DNA from: Brasenia schreberi
Taxonomy: Eukaryota > Streptophyta > Magnoliopsida > Nymphaeales > Cabombaceae
Length of the DNA stretch: 64,000 nucleotides
Direction: 5' to 3'
Assembly (NCBI GenBank): GCA_036023115.1
Contig: JAYKKT010000080.1
Coordinates: 10,588,501 to 10,652,500 of the forward strand
The translations under genes and the position numbers were made by a program. The notes beneath the pieces are model-generated. The model made no database searches. It worked only from the letters and a program-made list of their open reading frames with translations, and was not told the origin of the DNA. Numbering within the stretch: position 1 is the first letter of the stretch; the number at the start of each line of letters is the position of its first letter. This document shows positions 21,780 through 33,990 of this stretch, piece by piece.

Positions 21780-23190
21780 AGGCATTTCATAAGTATGAGA
21801 TATGTATCTTTTAAGGGGTAACTCAACTACTTGATCGGCTAGGGCTTATCCCTTAATGGAGCTTTGGTGATGAAATTTCATATCATACTTCATTAAGAGG
21901 AGTTATCATTTACCTAGTGTACTCATTAGGATTTTCAAAGAGGTGCTTGATAGGATCAAGTTTAGACACTCCAAATTTCATGATGTAGGAAGTAATGTCT
22001 AAACTTTTGGCAAACCCACTAAGGCCAAGCACATTTTCTCCATGACTTGATAATTTCTTTCATATGCCAATAGAGTTTTCGAAATGTAGTAAATAACATA
22101 CTCTTTTAAACTATCATCCTCATATTGAGCAAGTAAAACACCCAATGCATTCGTATGAATGGAAATATAAAGCAATAAAGGTTTTTCTTGCTTTAAGTTT
22201 TTAAAATTGGAGGATTTACCAAATAAGTTTTTAATCTTTCAAAAGCTTTTTGGCAATTGGAATCCCACTCGAATTTAACTCCTTTTCTCTAAAGCCTATT
22301 GAAAGGTTCGCATGTTGTTGCTAAGTTGGAGATGAATCTCCTAATTGCTTGGAGTCGACCTTGGAAGATTCGGATTTTGATCAAGTTGGAGGGTAGAGGT
22401 ATATCTATGATGGCTGGACACTTAGAAGGGTCGACCTCTATGATCCTTCCTAAGATTTTTCTCGATTGTACTCCAAAAACATATTTTTGAGGGTTTAGTT
22501 TCACTTTATAAAGTCTAAGTGTTTTGAAAACTTTTTGCAAAGATTCTATGTGTGTGCATCGGGTTTTTTATTTAACCAAAAGATCATCCACATATACCTC
22601 CAAGAGCTCATGGATTTGATAATGAAAAATAGTAGTCATGGCTCTTTGGTATGTGACACCGACATTTTTTAAACCAAAGGCATAACTGTGTAGCAGTATG
22701 TGCCCCAAGGTGTAGTAAAAGTAATTTTTGCCTGATCTTTTGCTACTAGTTTGATTTGGTTATAACCAGAATAGCCATCCATGAAATAAAATATTTCATG
22801 AATTGCAATGTTGTCCACTATCAAATCAATATTTGAAAGTGAAAAATTATCTTTTGGAGTAGCTTTGTTCAAATTTCTAAAATCAATGCAAATACGAATT
22901 TTCCCATTAGATTTTCGAACTACAACAATATTTGAAAGTCATTTAGAATAAGCAATGAGTTTTATAAATCTGACTTTTAAAAGATCTTCTAAACTCTCTT
23001 TTACTTGAGAGTGAACATCGGGATGGATTTTCCTAAGTTTTTGTTTCACGGGTTTTGCATTTGGTTGTAGAGTCAAAAGATGCTCCACAATCTTTGGATC
23101 TAAACCCGGCATGTCTTCATAGGTCCATGCAAATACATCTATATAAGATTTCAAAAATGCAATGAATGGTGCTCTTTCATACTCATGCAA
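21780..23190 (-). mobile_element. Tat reverse transcriptase and first RNase H, decayed
   Basis: The minus-strand blocks in order are FLKSYIDVFAWTYEDMPGLD, NAKPVKQKLRKIHPDV, YFMDGYSGYNQIKLVAKDQA (the D-G-Y-S-G-Y-N-Q-I motif), ITFTTPWGTYCYTVMPL, EVYVDDLLVK (catalytic YVDD, DNA at 22583-22594) and FKTLRLYKVKLNPQKYVFGV. Stops and frame changes separate the blocks. A tethered RNase H should follow but is poorly readable. Confidence 0.9.
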
Positions 23191-24452
23191 ACAAGTACAT
23201 GTTTTGACACATTTTGGGTTAGACTCACTCCCTAAATTGATTTCTAGAAAATTTCCTCATACGAAATTTGAAGGTTTTTCCAAGTCAATGATTATATGAA
23301 ATTTGAGAAGCTCAAAGGCTTGCTCTTCCTCATTGATGAGGAGATTTTCCTTCTTACTTTGATCACTCTCAATTCCTTTGATTTCTAGGGAAGTATCATG
23401 CAAGAGAGGGGGGTATGCAAAGTAGAATTAGACGATTTTGGTTTAAGAATGTACACAAGCTTTGTAAAAACCGAATTTAAGGTTTGTACATTATTTTGAA
23501 AACTAAGATTTTTGGGGTTTTCATATTTTTCAATTTTTTTGACTTTTTTCAAACAAATGATAGGAGAATAAACACAAAAGACTTTCTTTTTGTAATTTTC
23601 AGATTTTTCAAATGTTTTTGGGTTTTAAAAGTTTTCTAAATTTTTTTGGTTTTTTCAAATATATACTTTTTAGGGATTTTTTTTCTAAAAGGGGTCTTTC
23701 ATCAAACCTACAAAGAAAACACCATCAATTAGACTCCAAACAAAAAATATAAGCCATAGATTTCGGTTTTAGTGGGTTCTAGGACACACTTGACTCAATT
23801 GGTCTTAGCTGGTGGCTCAAGGAGCATGGATGGAGTGTATCCCAATCCATGTCAACCTTGGTTGGATAGAGGTAGGATGGGCTCTAACCTACCTTAGTTC
23901 TTGGCTCATATACCCTTGTACGGTGCATATCTCATGTTTAATATCATATTTCAAAGCTTTTTGAGTTTCGAAAAGTTTTTATAAAGATAGCCTTGGAATA
24001 ATATATCATCCACAACATGGGTATGTACACGAGTTGGCTTGGGTTTACCTAAGAGTTGGAAGGTTTGGGTGAGAAAGGTTTTAGCTTCTCTAGGATACAC
24101 ACGATCCTAAGAGTGGTTGGCTTTGGATGCTTGGAGCTTCTTGGAGATGAACAATTTTATGAGTCTTGGTCTCTCCTATGAGGTATACGGTGTTGGATGA
24201 GTTGGGCGTCTCCATGGTCCTATCATTTGACAGGTCACTTGATATGCAAAGAAAGGTTTCTACTCTCTTGAGGTTTTAGTTGTCTTATCCAAGGATCAGC
24301 ATTACTTGATTATCCCATGAAAACTTGAGACACTTATGGAAGGTTAAAGGGAAGACTCGGAAAGAATGTATCCAAGGTCTTCCTAACAAAAAGTTGTAAT
24401 GGAGGTTTATGTCTAAAACATGAAACAGTCCCCTATATGGGATATTTCCTAC
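23191..24452 (-). mobile_element. Tat element, segment between protease and reverse transcriptase
   Basis: AT-rich, stop-ridden sequence within the element. No conserved domain could be read. Confidence 0.5.
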
Positions 24453-24737
24453 CTACATAAGTAACTCGATAGATCCTAAGGAGTGGGATGAGTTGTTATC
24501 GTATCCTTTGATAATGATGGGACTTGGTTCCAGCCTAAATATGAGTACTCCTATTTGAAAGGCTACATGAAGAGGAAGAATGTTTAGACCTCCTCCCTTA
24601 TCAACCAAACATTTGTTTAGAGTGTGATGATTAAATACGACCTTTATATGTAAAGCTTGGTTGTGGGTTGTATTTGGTCTTTCTAATTCATCCTCGATGA
24701 AAACGATTGGGGCCTTGGCAAAGATAGGGAAGACCAA
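24453..24737 (-). mobile_element. Tat aspartic protease, decayed
   Basis: The frame encodes LHIKVVFNHHTLNKCLVDKG followed by GGLNILPLHVAFQIG, with a later IIIKGYDNNSSHSLGSIEL. The pattern hydrophobic-VD-x-G-x-x-LN-ILPL is the active-site region of Tat-type proteases. The motif reads D-K-G here, where family members usually have D-N-G or D-G-G, so activity is doubtful even without the surrounding stops. Confidence 0.8.
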
Positions 24738-24886
24738 GAAAGATAGGGATTCTGGAGTTATGAAAGTATTAACCTAGACTTTCTCTATGATTCTCTCTAA
24801 GGCTTGTCTATGTTTAGGTGAGGTTTGTATCAACTCTAAAATAGGTTCTAAATTATATGAGGTTAATACAACACTTTTACCCTTAT

Positions 24887-26148
24887 TCATGCCATGAGAT
24901 GCATTAAAGATGCATGCTTTCGAAGGGCCGACAAAACGATCACTCCCTTGCTAGCTTGTTTAGCTAAATGTGTGAGTTGATAGATCCTTCCGGATCTAGT
25001 CACCTCACCTACACTCTCCCTAACACTCGATCCTATCTTGGCTTTATTTTGATACTTTAGAGCACCGCAAATTTCTATAAAGACTCTAGTCGGGAGTGGG
25101 ACTCTAAGCACTCCTTGGATCACTACCTTCTTTTCTTTTTTTATTACGAAAGAGAGTGGTGTGTGACAAGTAGTATGAACCATATGCAATGCATGCTCAA
25201 TCCTATAAGTTTGAAATAGAAAAATGCATACCTCTTTTCTTTTCTCGCTTGTACTTGTATGATTGGAAAAAGGATCTTTGAGTATAGCTTGGGAGGGCTT
25301 CGTTTCCTCCGACACATAGAGTCTACTTTGCTCTATCAAGTCTTCGATTTTGTTTTGAAGAGATTTTTTTTTTTGTATCATGGCCTTTGAGCCTATGATA
25401 CTTGCAAAAATCGTTGAGAAATTTTTCCTTACAAGATGCCCCTTCGGGAATGGCCGAGAGACTTATGAGGCCCTCGATCAACAAGATATCTAAGTCTTAG
25501 GTGAGTGAATTGCCTTTTCTCAAACTTTTTTTGATCTTTTCTAAATAGTTTTGTCTAGATGGTTTGGAGGGTCTAGTCGAGCTTGGCTCTACTCAAACGT
25601 TGGCCACTTTTTGGGTTTTCACTCCTTTTAATGCATGTGACCCATATGCCTCGGGGTTTTCAAATCCGAGTTTTTGAAAACTCTTCTCTTTTCATAGATC
25701 TTCATATACCTCCTTTTTTAAATTAACTTCGTAGAGTTAAGTCTTTTTTATCAACTTTTGAAAAGTTGAGATCTCATGGAACGAGAGAAGTGCTTTTAAA
25801 TCCGTTTTAAAATTATTCAAGATGAGCATTATTGCACACTCTTCAGAAATGGACTCCCTAATTTAGCCCAAAAGTGACCTCAATGTAATGATGAAAGATC
25901 AATATCTCATCATCACTATCGGTTTGATAATTAGAAGATAGAAAATCTAATAGTGAGTATGAATTTTTCTCTTTGACTTGGCCCTTTAATAAAGGTTGAA
26001 GGGCCTTTCTATCTTTGACAGTGAATGACAATGGCTCTAGTTCCTCCTCAAACCTAGAGGTCATTTTGATTTTTCTCGCATGAGTTAGTTTTTTATGAGA
26101 CCTCACTTGTTTTCTATGGGAGGAACAAGATTCGACCTCTTCGCTCAA
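24887..26148 (-). mobile_element. Tat gag with zinc knuckle, decayed
   Basis: The minus-strand reading near 25375-25430 gives CKYHRLKGHDT, then KNKIEDLIEQ-like residues (here LQNKIEDLIEQSRLYV). This is the Cys/His knuckle plus following helix of Tat gag, with the last Cys lost (KKK follows HDT). Further out, frames at 24887-25381 and 25858-26148 are remnants of the gag polyprotein. The N-terminal part could not be matched to a known block. Confidence 0.7.
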
Positions 26149-26410
26149 CAGAGCGATTCTTTCCTCTATGCCTTTGAGTTGTCCTTTCAGGTAAATAAGC
26201 GAATCCTCCTAGTTTTTGAAATATCCCTTTGAAATTCTTTTTGAAACCCGACTTATAGAGCACGAGGCTCGACTTGAGACCTCACATGACCATTCTGAAC
26301 TTCACATTATTTTGAAGAAAAGAATCGACCTATGCATAAAAGATAGATTAAACACAAAAGATTTTCAATTTAAAGAAATTTCCACCAGGCTAATCAATCC
26401 TCAAAGACTC

Positions 26411-26430
26411 AAGTCCCACTGGACATGCCA
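26411..26430 (-). promoter_or_regulatory. Primer-binding site of the Tat element
   Basis: On the minus strand TGGCATGTCCAGTGGGACTT lies 4 bp inside the 5' LTR edge (26435). It resembles the TGGCGCCGTCTGTGGGA type of site common in Tat elements, with several substitutions. Confidence 0.6.
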
Positions 26431-26434
26431 GTTA

Positions 26435-27212
26435 TATACATGTCAAAATTTTATTCCGAAGTCTATGTAAAGACTTGAAATAAGTTTTCAATCTATGTTG
26501 TTTGTGCAAGCGTGCCAGCTAGTCTACATAAACTAACAAAGATTGACTTTTTGACTCTGTGTAACGATTGTGGGGAAGCGAAATCTTTTCGTCTTAAATC
26601 TTTGTTATTAAGGGTCAAGCTTAGACGCTTTGAAGATTAATTTGAACAAGGTGTGTGTTTCCAAAATTCACTTTTGAATCAACTTAAATCAACCAAAAAC
26701 GTGCCCTTCGCTTATTAAATGAAAATTTTCAAAGTTCTAAAAAATAGAAACTGGTTCTATTTTCAGAACTTGTTTTCGAATTTTTTTGAAAATTTTCGAA
26801 ATCTCCAAAATTTATGAAAATTTTACAGTGACAAAACACTAATATGAAGATTCTGCAACTAATTTTATTCTATTTTTTTGTACTTTAATTATGCAGAATT
26901 AAATCATATATGAAAATTTTACAATGACAAAAACATATTTGACTATAGATTTTTTTATCTTCCCCAATTTTAATTACGTAGTTCTATGACCCTAAAATTC
27001 TTGAAAATTTTATCATATGTGGACTTGTGTGTGATGATTCAGTCTACAAATTTCAGATCATTTAAAGCAAAATGAAGAAAATGAAAAATAAAATATTAGA
27101 CGTATGCAGAATTTAGAAAATAGATTTTTGTGTTTAAAACATACATGAATACAATCCGTTTGAAATTAAAAGATTAATCACAACAAATTTGAAGTAAATG
27201 ATTGAAAGAAAT
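26435..27212 (-). mobile_element. Tat 5' LTR, part proximal to gag
   Basis: This aligns with 15515-16440 of the 3' LTR. The inner edge has TA in place of the canonical TG/CA (tatacatgtcaaaat against tgtagatgtgaaaat). It ends at the 5-bp gaaat (27208-27212) duplicated around the nested solo LTR. Confidence 0.8.
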
Positions 27213-29323
27213 TGTAGGCACAAAATTTTCACTCCAAGCCTATGTAGAGACTTGAAATGATAATTTCTAATCTACTTGATGCGTGAGCGTGCCAGCTAGT
27301 TTTCAAAAACTAGCAAAAGTTTAAAAATGAGAAACTCCAATTCACGTGATGATGCGTGAGCGTGCCAGCTACTTGACTTTACTTGGCGGTTTGGCTAAGC
27401 GAGCTCTTTTTGCTTTAGACCTTCTTGAACCGATACTGAAAGGTCATCCTAAGCGCTTAGAAACTTCAATCTTAAAAATGAGAAACTCCAATTCACGTAA
27501 TGATGGGGTGTTTTTCAAAGATATGAAATGCACTTGGTTCAAGCTCAAAGATGAACAAACAAGTGTTGGAAAACAGAACATTTTGTTTTCTAACCTTGTT
27601 TCCCAAATCGATTTCAGTGTCTTACAGACCTCCTAAAATCATCAAAATTTAACAGGACTGAGCCTGAGATGTGGAGGGTCTATAGCACTTTACAGATCGT
27701 GATTCAGAATCGGGAAAGTGCCTACTCAAGAACCCGAAACTGTTCTGTCACAAGAATACAGAAACTCCAAGATGAGTCTGTATCTCAATACTCCGAGTTT
27801 CAAATTTATTGAATTTTATCTTGATTTTGGAGGCCTACAAACAGAGTTATGGGATGAAAACCCAAGCTCTGTTACAGGAAAACAAGTTGGACAAACAGTT
27901 GACAACAATTAATATGATTTTGCACAGTTTTAATTACGTGGTTGCACGACCCTAGGCTTGTGTGTGTAGAACATATGTGCAAAATTTCGAATCAATTGGA
28001 GCAAAGGTTTGGAAATTAAAAATAAAGAAATCAACGTATGCAAAGATGAAAAAATCTAGTTTCTGATTTTTAGAAACATACGTGATCCAAACTCACACAA
28101 ATTGAAATTGAACACAACATCACGAATTTAAATTGCTGAAAGTAAATGAAGGGAAATATTCATATAAGCTTAAGCATAGAAGGAGTAGAGAGTAGAGAGT
28201 GTTCTATAGAATATATTGGAGTAGAATCACATAAACAAACGCATAGAGTGCATGTGTGAGAATGAAAATTCAGCAACTCTAAACATTATTACAACATGAG
28301 AGGACACAAGACTTCATTAATACAACCCCTTTCAAATTGAAAGGGAGGAGAAGAAGAATTAGAATCAAAGTATGAGAGTTTTCCACCAAATGGCCAAAAT
28401 TCCAAGAGTGGAATCCGACTTTTTTCTTTCTTAAATGCCTCTCAACCTCACTTGCACTCAATAACCTAGTTATACCCCACTCTCTTACCCACTTTCCTTC
28501 ACTCCTTGCAGTCCACAACCTAGGGAAGATGCATCATTTCCTTGCTAATCCCAACCCCTAACTCTCTCACCAAGATAGCCCCAAACTCCAAAAGAATCAA
28601 GATGGTGAACCCGCCCCCCTTGGCCCTATTTATAGGCCAAGGAGCTAGTTCTAAGCCCTTCATTGGGGCGGGTTTGGTAGGCTCCAAGTCCAGCATCATG
28701 ATCCAAAGTTGTTGTCCCCCTTGTGATGATATGGACCAACCCCATGTGGGCTGGTTCCTTAGATTGGTCGACCTTGTCTAAGCTCAAACAGGTGCACCAT
28801 CTTGATCGGCTAGGGATGGTTTAGACCATTGACTTGATTCACCTTATGGGCTGAATGTGACCTTGATGCTTCTTCAAATTCAACATTTAAAATCCCACTT
28901 CATCCCATGAGAGACAATCCATCTTAGCCATGTACTTAACTTGAATTACCTTCGTAACTTGAAATTATCCATGAAGCTAATCCAATCCGTAATCTTCATC
29001 TTATCCACCTGTAGTCTTGATCTTCTTATCCTTTGACTTGATATGCTTTGTTACTTGATTATATCTTGATAGCCTTTTGACTTGGCCCACCCTTCGCATT
29101 TTGATTGGATCTTCTTGAATATGAATTCCTCACCTGTTCGTTTAATTTGTTTTGAAATCTATGAGCTTCTTAACTTGAATTTAAAACCTTTATTTTGAAA
29201 TATTCTCAAAAAGACTTAGATCTTTAAAAGGTTGGGGTTTTCGAATTTAGAGGTTCATAAAAGTTTTAAATTGATTTTCGAAATTGAAAGTTTTGAAAAT
29301 ATTTTAAATTTTGAGTGTTTACA
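27213..29323 (-). mobile_element. Tat-family solo LTR nested in the 5' LTR
   Basis: The element is 2111 bp, with plus-strand edges tgtaggcacaaaatt and gagtgtttaca (TG...CA). It is flanked by a perfect 5-bp target-site duplication gaaat (27208-27212, 29324-29328). It is related to the host LTR (shared aagcctatgtagagact, gcgtgagcgtgccagcta, acaacatgag, taatacaacccc blocks) but clearly distinct. A TATA box on the minus strand (cctataaatagggcc) lies near 28624-28638. No internal region is present, so it arose by LTR-LTR recombination. Chance frames at 27346-27636, 28279-28518 and 28542-28781 are not genes. Confidence 0.92.
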
Positions 29324-29940
29324 GAAATAAATTGAAATATATTTATAACTTAAGCATATAAGGGATTACAAGATGCATATAAGGGATTACAAGATATAAG
29401 AGAGTATATCGTATACAAAGGGAAAAGGCCTACAACCTTCCACGGTTTAGATTGGGTGGGTCTTTGAAGCTCAAGCTTTTATCCGATCCTTAGCTGACCT
29501 TCACGTGCTTCTTAATGGTCCTTCCTTGGTCCAGCTAAGTGAGATTAGGTAGGATAGGATGTGTCAATCCAACCAATTGGGTTCATTCAACTAAGTGGGT
29601 TCGATTGGACTTGACATGGTCGACTAGACTTGATTGGGTGCAACCCACCGGATATAGATGGATGTGGCTTTACTAAGTTCAACTTATAACAGCCTGATAC
29701 CATATTTGATGGAGTCTTGACTTGGTTCATTGTCTTCATTTTAGTCCACACATCAACTTGTTTGACTAGATTATAAATTGAGTCTTTTGCCTTTGACCTT
29801 AAGCTCTTGATTTGGCCCAACACATCTTGGTTTCCCGTTCAAGACTGTCCTTCATCTTGATCCACATGAGCTCGATCCTTGCTTCATGCGAGTTTGACTT
29901 GATCGTTGCCTTGATTCCTGAATCTTTGATGGAGACGATT
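29324..29940 (-). mobile_element. Tat 5' LTR, outer part with internal deletion
   Basis: After the gaaat duplication the host LTR resumes (aaattgaaatatatttata, matching 16448). It then jumps from tatcgtatacaaag to aaaggcctacaacc, skipping about 400 bp that the 3' LTR retains (16520-16581 plus 18624-18900), including the TATA region. The outer end lies near 29935. Confidence 0.75.
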
Positions 29941-30116
29941 CAAGACTTCCAGCGGTCCCGTGTAAGCCTAAAACTGTAATTCAATACCAAAGATCTAAGA
30001 CCTCCCTTGCGTATCAAGAAACAAGAAACAATGAATGATTCTTACAAGACTTCCAGCGGTCCCGTGTAAGCCTAAAACTGTAATTCAATACCAAAGATCT
30101 AAGTCCTCCCTTGCGT
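29941..30116. repeat. 72-bp direct repeat next to the Tat right end
   Basis: A 72-bp unit starting caagacttccagcggtcc and ending cctcccttgcgt occurs at 29941-30012 and again at 30045-30116 with a single mismatch. A 32-bp spacer rich in caagaaac separates the copies. It sits exactly at the outer edge of the retrotransposon. Confidence 0.9.
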
Positions 30117-30469
30117 GCAGGAAAGTTAGCTAGACGCACTGGGGTATGCCCAACACAAAACGAGGGCGAGACCTAAAAAGAACTTTCCACTGGCATGTCT
30201 CCAACATTACACTGGCATGAGCAAAACCATGATCTGGCACAACGAAGGAAAAACATAGTGCAACAAAAAGATTCACAATCACTTGTTCTAAATAAGTAAA
30301 AAGATTAAATCAACCGGTCGCAAGTCTCAAATGTCATTCTGAACCAAGCAATACTTCTTTGGACCTCAAGCCTCTATATTATAATTTTGTGTAGGCTAAA
30401 GCAACAAAAGACAACGAAGGAATAGCAAAGCGCCACTCTCCACTCTCAGGTGACAGACTATTCGTTAGC
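30117..30469 (-). other. 3' untranslated region/downstream flank of the Ran gene
   Basis: Non-coding sequence directly after the Ran stop codon (minus strand). The polyadenylation site was not located. Confidence 0.5.
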
Positions 30470-33400
30470 TTAATCAAAAGCATCATCATCATCGTCAGGA
30501 AGAGGTTGTGCTGCTGCTTGCTGTAACTCCTCTTCATGCCTGTATCAACAACAGCATACATTGAACGAAAGAAACAACATATAACTCCGAAAAGCTGTAA
30601 AGAAATAACATCTCAACTCAACGAAAAGACTCCACAAAAAGGAAAACATTTACAGAGAGCTCCCCAAGAACTCTTCTCGGAACTTTTCTCCATGGCTCGT
30701 CTCCTCTATCTAACCTGACCCAACAGACACAAACCACACCAGCTTCTCGATCAACTAAAGTCACATGCCAGCTTTGTTTTTATACACCAGCGATCAACTA
30801 AAGTCACAAGCCAGCTTTGTTTTTATACACCAGCAGCCATACCACCAACTGAGAAGAGCCACTATTGGCAGCTCGACAGATTTGTTTCAGGCAAAACCTT
30901 GGGATAAAATAGTGCTTGGGTTCCAGAGCGAAGGCACAAGCACATCTTATGGACATGCATGTATCTTTTCGTGCAGGCTATTCTGACCCATCAAGTATCC
31001 CTTAGTGTCAATTTGTAGTCGTCACTCAAAGATTTAGTTTGGAACAACTCTACTTCCCACCAACCAGATATATTAAATACTAAAAGAATGAATATATACT
31101 TTTGTTGTGCCACCATGTCGATTGTCACTTCTGGTGGAGCAAGGGCAGGAGACTCAACAAAATGCAGATTGGGATCCCTGTACCAAGGAAATATATAAGC
31201 AAGCTTCTCCCTGAGAATTATCAAAAGAGAAAGGGGAACTGAAAACTCTCACGGCAGTTCTTACCCGGCAAGTTTTCTTGCTAGATAGAGAAAAGGCTTT
31301 TCAAAATTGTAGTTGCTCTTTGCAGAAATTTCATAATATTGAAGATTCTTCTTCCTGTGGAAGGTAACTTGCTTCGCTTTCACTTGTCGATTCTTCACAT
31401 CCACCTTATTTCCACAGAGAACAATAGGTATATTTTCACAGACCCTGAATTCACAATAAAAATGTTAACACATTGGCCAAGTGGAGTCTGACAGCTTTCA
31501 AAAAGAACATATCAGGAATACCTGCATAGGTCCCTGTGCCAGGTGGGGACATTCTTATAAGTCAGACGAGCAGTGACATCAAACATGATGATGGCACATT
31601 GTCCATGAATGCTGCCGGAAACAAGAATAAGAAACCTCGTTACTGACATGCTTCCAGAAAACTCAACCAAAATAAGGAAGTGCATTGCGCTCTCAAATTG
31701 ACATATACATGACGTGACAGTACCCATAGATTACATATGTGAAAAATCAAAACACCAAAAAAGTTTGTAGTTTCATTATAATTATCAGACATCAATAGGT
31801 AGTAGCAATTCGCAATTAAAACAAGTGAACCAACAGTAAGATATACGAAGGGTAAGAAGAACAGGACGTTGCAAAATTCCAAAACACGGGGCCTTGCTTC
31901 AAACCACCAAAACCTAAGTTCAAATATGAACACAATCGATGGCTACAAGACTGGATAATAAAATCTGGTTGTGCTTGACACAGTTTCAAAAGCAGCTCAT
32001 GTTGGACATCCATTTTAAACATTTTCATTGACCTCCTAGATCTCCAAAGCCTGAGATATGAAGCCCTATTCAAAAGAAAACAAGTCAATCTTCCCAACAT
32101 GCCTCTGGTGGTAATGGACCACATCTTTTCTGGAAAGCCAAGTGCACCATGACATTTCAAAAAGATAGTGATTGCAAGATAAAGAATCTCTCTTACTTTC
32201 AACGAGATAATAGAAAAAAAGTGCAGCTACTATAGACAATGATAGATGGGATTAGAAATGGATGAGACTCCAACGAAACTGCTACCAGCTATAAAATAAC
32301 AATCTACTGCATAAATAAAAGAACAATTCTCACCCGTATCCTCTAAGTTCTAGAAGGTTGAAATAGCTGGAATCAGGAAAATGTCATCAAATTGGTCGTT
32401 TAAATGTATTTTTGTAGGTGAGAAGGTGGTTTACAATCTTTTCTAAAAAAAATAATGGTCAGAAATGTACTCCTACATATTTTACTCAGATAGGCAGCAA
32501 AACAATAGCAGTCCAGCTACTATTTTCAGCATTACATAAGCTTATGCCTTTCTTCAGCAGAATCATAACAGAAGAAAGTCACATCTATCGCCGTCTTTGT
32601 CTATGCCACATGAACATCTACTGTTCAGCGTAACAAAATATTTTTGGTACCTAGCATCTTCTACTTAAATGAAACAAAGTGTGTATTCTTGTTCACAATG
32701 GTCACGCTATAAAAGGAAATATAGCGTGTCCATTTTTAGTACCAATCAGATGTAATGCAATTGGGTGAGTCAATGTCAGAAAAGAAGTTTCAATAGTCAG
32801 TTGCAGCCCTAGCACGGATGCTTTAAAAGGGAACGGAAGATCGGCAGAGGCATATGCACCAGAAAATTTCATCATACAACCAAAGGCGCACACACCAATC
32901 AAATCTATTTTCGCAATCCAAAATAATGGCAAGTCTTCATATGGAACAGAGCATCTTACTAATAACCATCTCTCAGACCGCCAAATTTCTCTTGCCCAGC
33001 AGTATCCCAGCAGTAAAATCTGATTTTCCCGCAGTTAGTGAAGAAGTCCAAGGGATGAACCTCCACGCCAATTGTAGCTGCAGAAACACGTCGAATATAG
33101 TCATAGTCTTAGTTACCATCTATGTTCACCAACGATAGTCAAAATACAAGGAATTTCATCTTTCCGGTTGAAAAGCGACCAACGAACAAAAGCAAATTGC
33201 TTACGTTCATATTTCTTCTCGAACTCCCCAGTCAGATGCCTCTTCACGAAGGTGGTTTTCCCTGGTTAAGGCCAATGAGAAAAAGGGATGACCCAGTGTG
33301 CTACCTAAAATGAATAATAAAGAAGCACGAATAACTGCAGAAGCAGCACACATGTGTGTGTGCACAATACATGCATGCATACGTACATATATATACATAT

Positions 33401-33868
33401 AGAAAGAGAGAGACCTGTTCCACCATCCCCAACAATAACAAGCTTGAAGTTTGGGTAATCAACTTGTTGCTGATTCGGCAATGCCTGTATCAGACCATCC
33501 AAAAGTTATTAAGGAAAAAGAATCACAAATCTTACAGAAAGAAACGGAACATGAACGAGACGGAAAAGAAACCCAGTTATCAACACCCAAAAACCACATA
33601 AAAAGAAAAACCCAAAACCCCTCTCGAATTTGAAGGTAGTGAGGAAAGATGTAAGGACAGAAATAACCTAAGAGATTGCGACCAACATCCAGAGGAAGAC
33701 CATGAAACCAAACAATCACCGCAGGAGGTAGATAGAAGGGGAAAGAGAGAGAGAGGGGGGGACGATTGCAAGAAAGAAGAATAAGCTAGATATAACAGAC
33801 GATGATTAATACACGAGCATACCCTAGAAAATGAACATAAGCGCACGTACTGAGAGAGAGCTCACCAT
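30470..33868 (-). CDS. RAN: GTP-binding nuclear protein Ran, eight exons, intact
   Basis: Ran is the small GTPase that drives nucleocytoplasmic transport and helps organise the mitotic spindle and nuclear envelope. Inferred coding exons on the minus strand: 33866-33868 (ATG only), 33415-33484, 33205-33261, 32960-33077, 31522-31611, 31265-31444, 31100-31177, 30470-30539. All junctions are GT-AG and in phase, giving 222 codons including TAA (221 residues), the usual length in plants. Motifs: P-loop GDGGTGKTT (20-28), switch I with PTIG (44-47), switch II WDTAGQE (67-73), GNKVD (124-128), EISAKS (151-156), and the acidic tail DDDDDAFD at the end, which binds Ran partners. No stop or frameshift was found, which contrasts with the decay around it. 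The single-codon first exon is known for plant Ran genes. The gene lies just right of the Tat element with no transposon inside its introns that I could recognise. Confidence 0.95.
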
Positions 33869-33990
33869 CGTTTGAGAAGAGAATCTAGGGTTTCGTCCAA
33901 CCCGAAATGAAGAGACCTCAGCGAGACACCGCCGCAGATGGAGAGAGTGGAGGAGAGTTTTTGGGTCAGTGGAGAGGAGGAAAGTATTTA
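33869..33990 (-). promoter_or_regulatory. Ran 5' leader with telo-box
   Basis: About 20 bp upstream of the Ran ATG the minus strand reads AAACCCTA (33886-33893), the telo-box found in promoters or leaders of many plant growth and translation-related genes. The surrounding sequence is purine-rich on the plus strand. The transcription start site is not determined. Confidence 0.55.

Larger units (their letters stand above)
15515..29940 (-). mobile_element. Tat-type Ty3/gypsy retrotransposon with nested insertions
   Basis: On the minus strand the order is 5' LTR (26435-~29940), primer-binding site (26411-26430), gag with zinc knuckle, protease, reverse transcriptase, a second RNase H, integrase, and 3' LTR (15515-~19440). 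The FAWTYEDMPGLDP lead-in to the reverse transcriptase and the extra RNase H before integrase mark the Tat lineage. All coding domains are broken by stops and frameshifts, and the two LTRs differ by many substitutions plus a large deletion, so the element is old. Each LTR carries a later insertion: a Tekay solo LTR in the 3' LTR and a related Tat solo LTR in the 5' LTR. Confidence 0.85.

Noticed and set aside
31816..32202. 128-codon minus-strand frame within the Ran gene
   Set aside because: It lies in the intron between exons 4 and 5 of Ran and has no recognisable domain.
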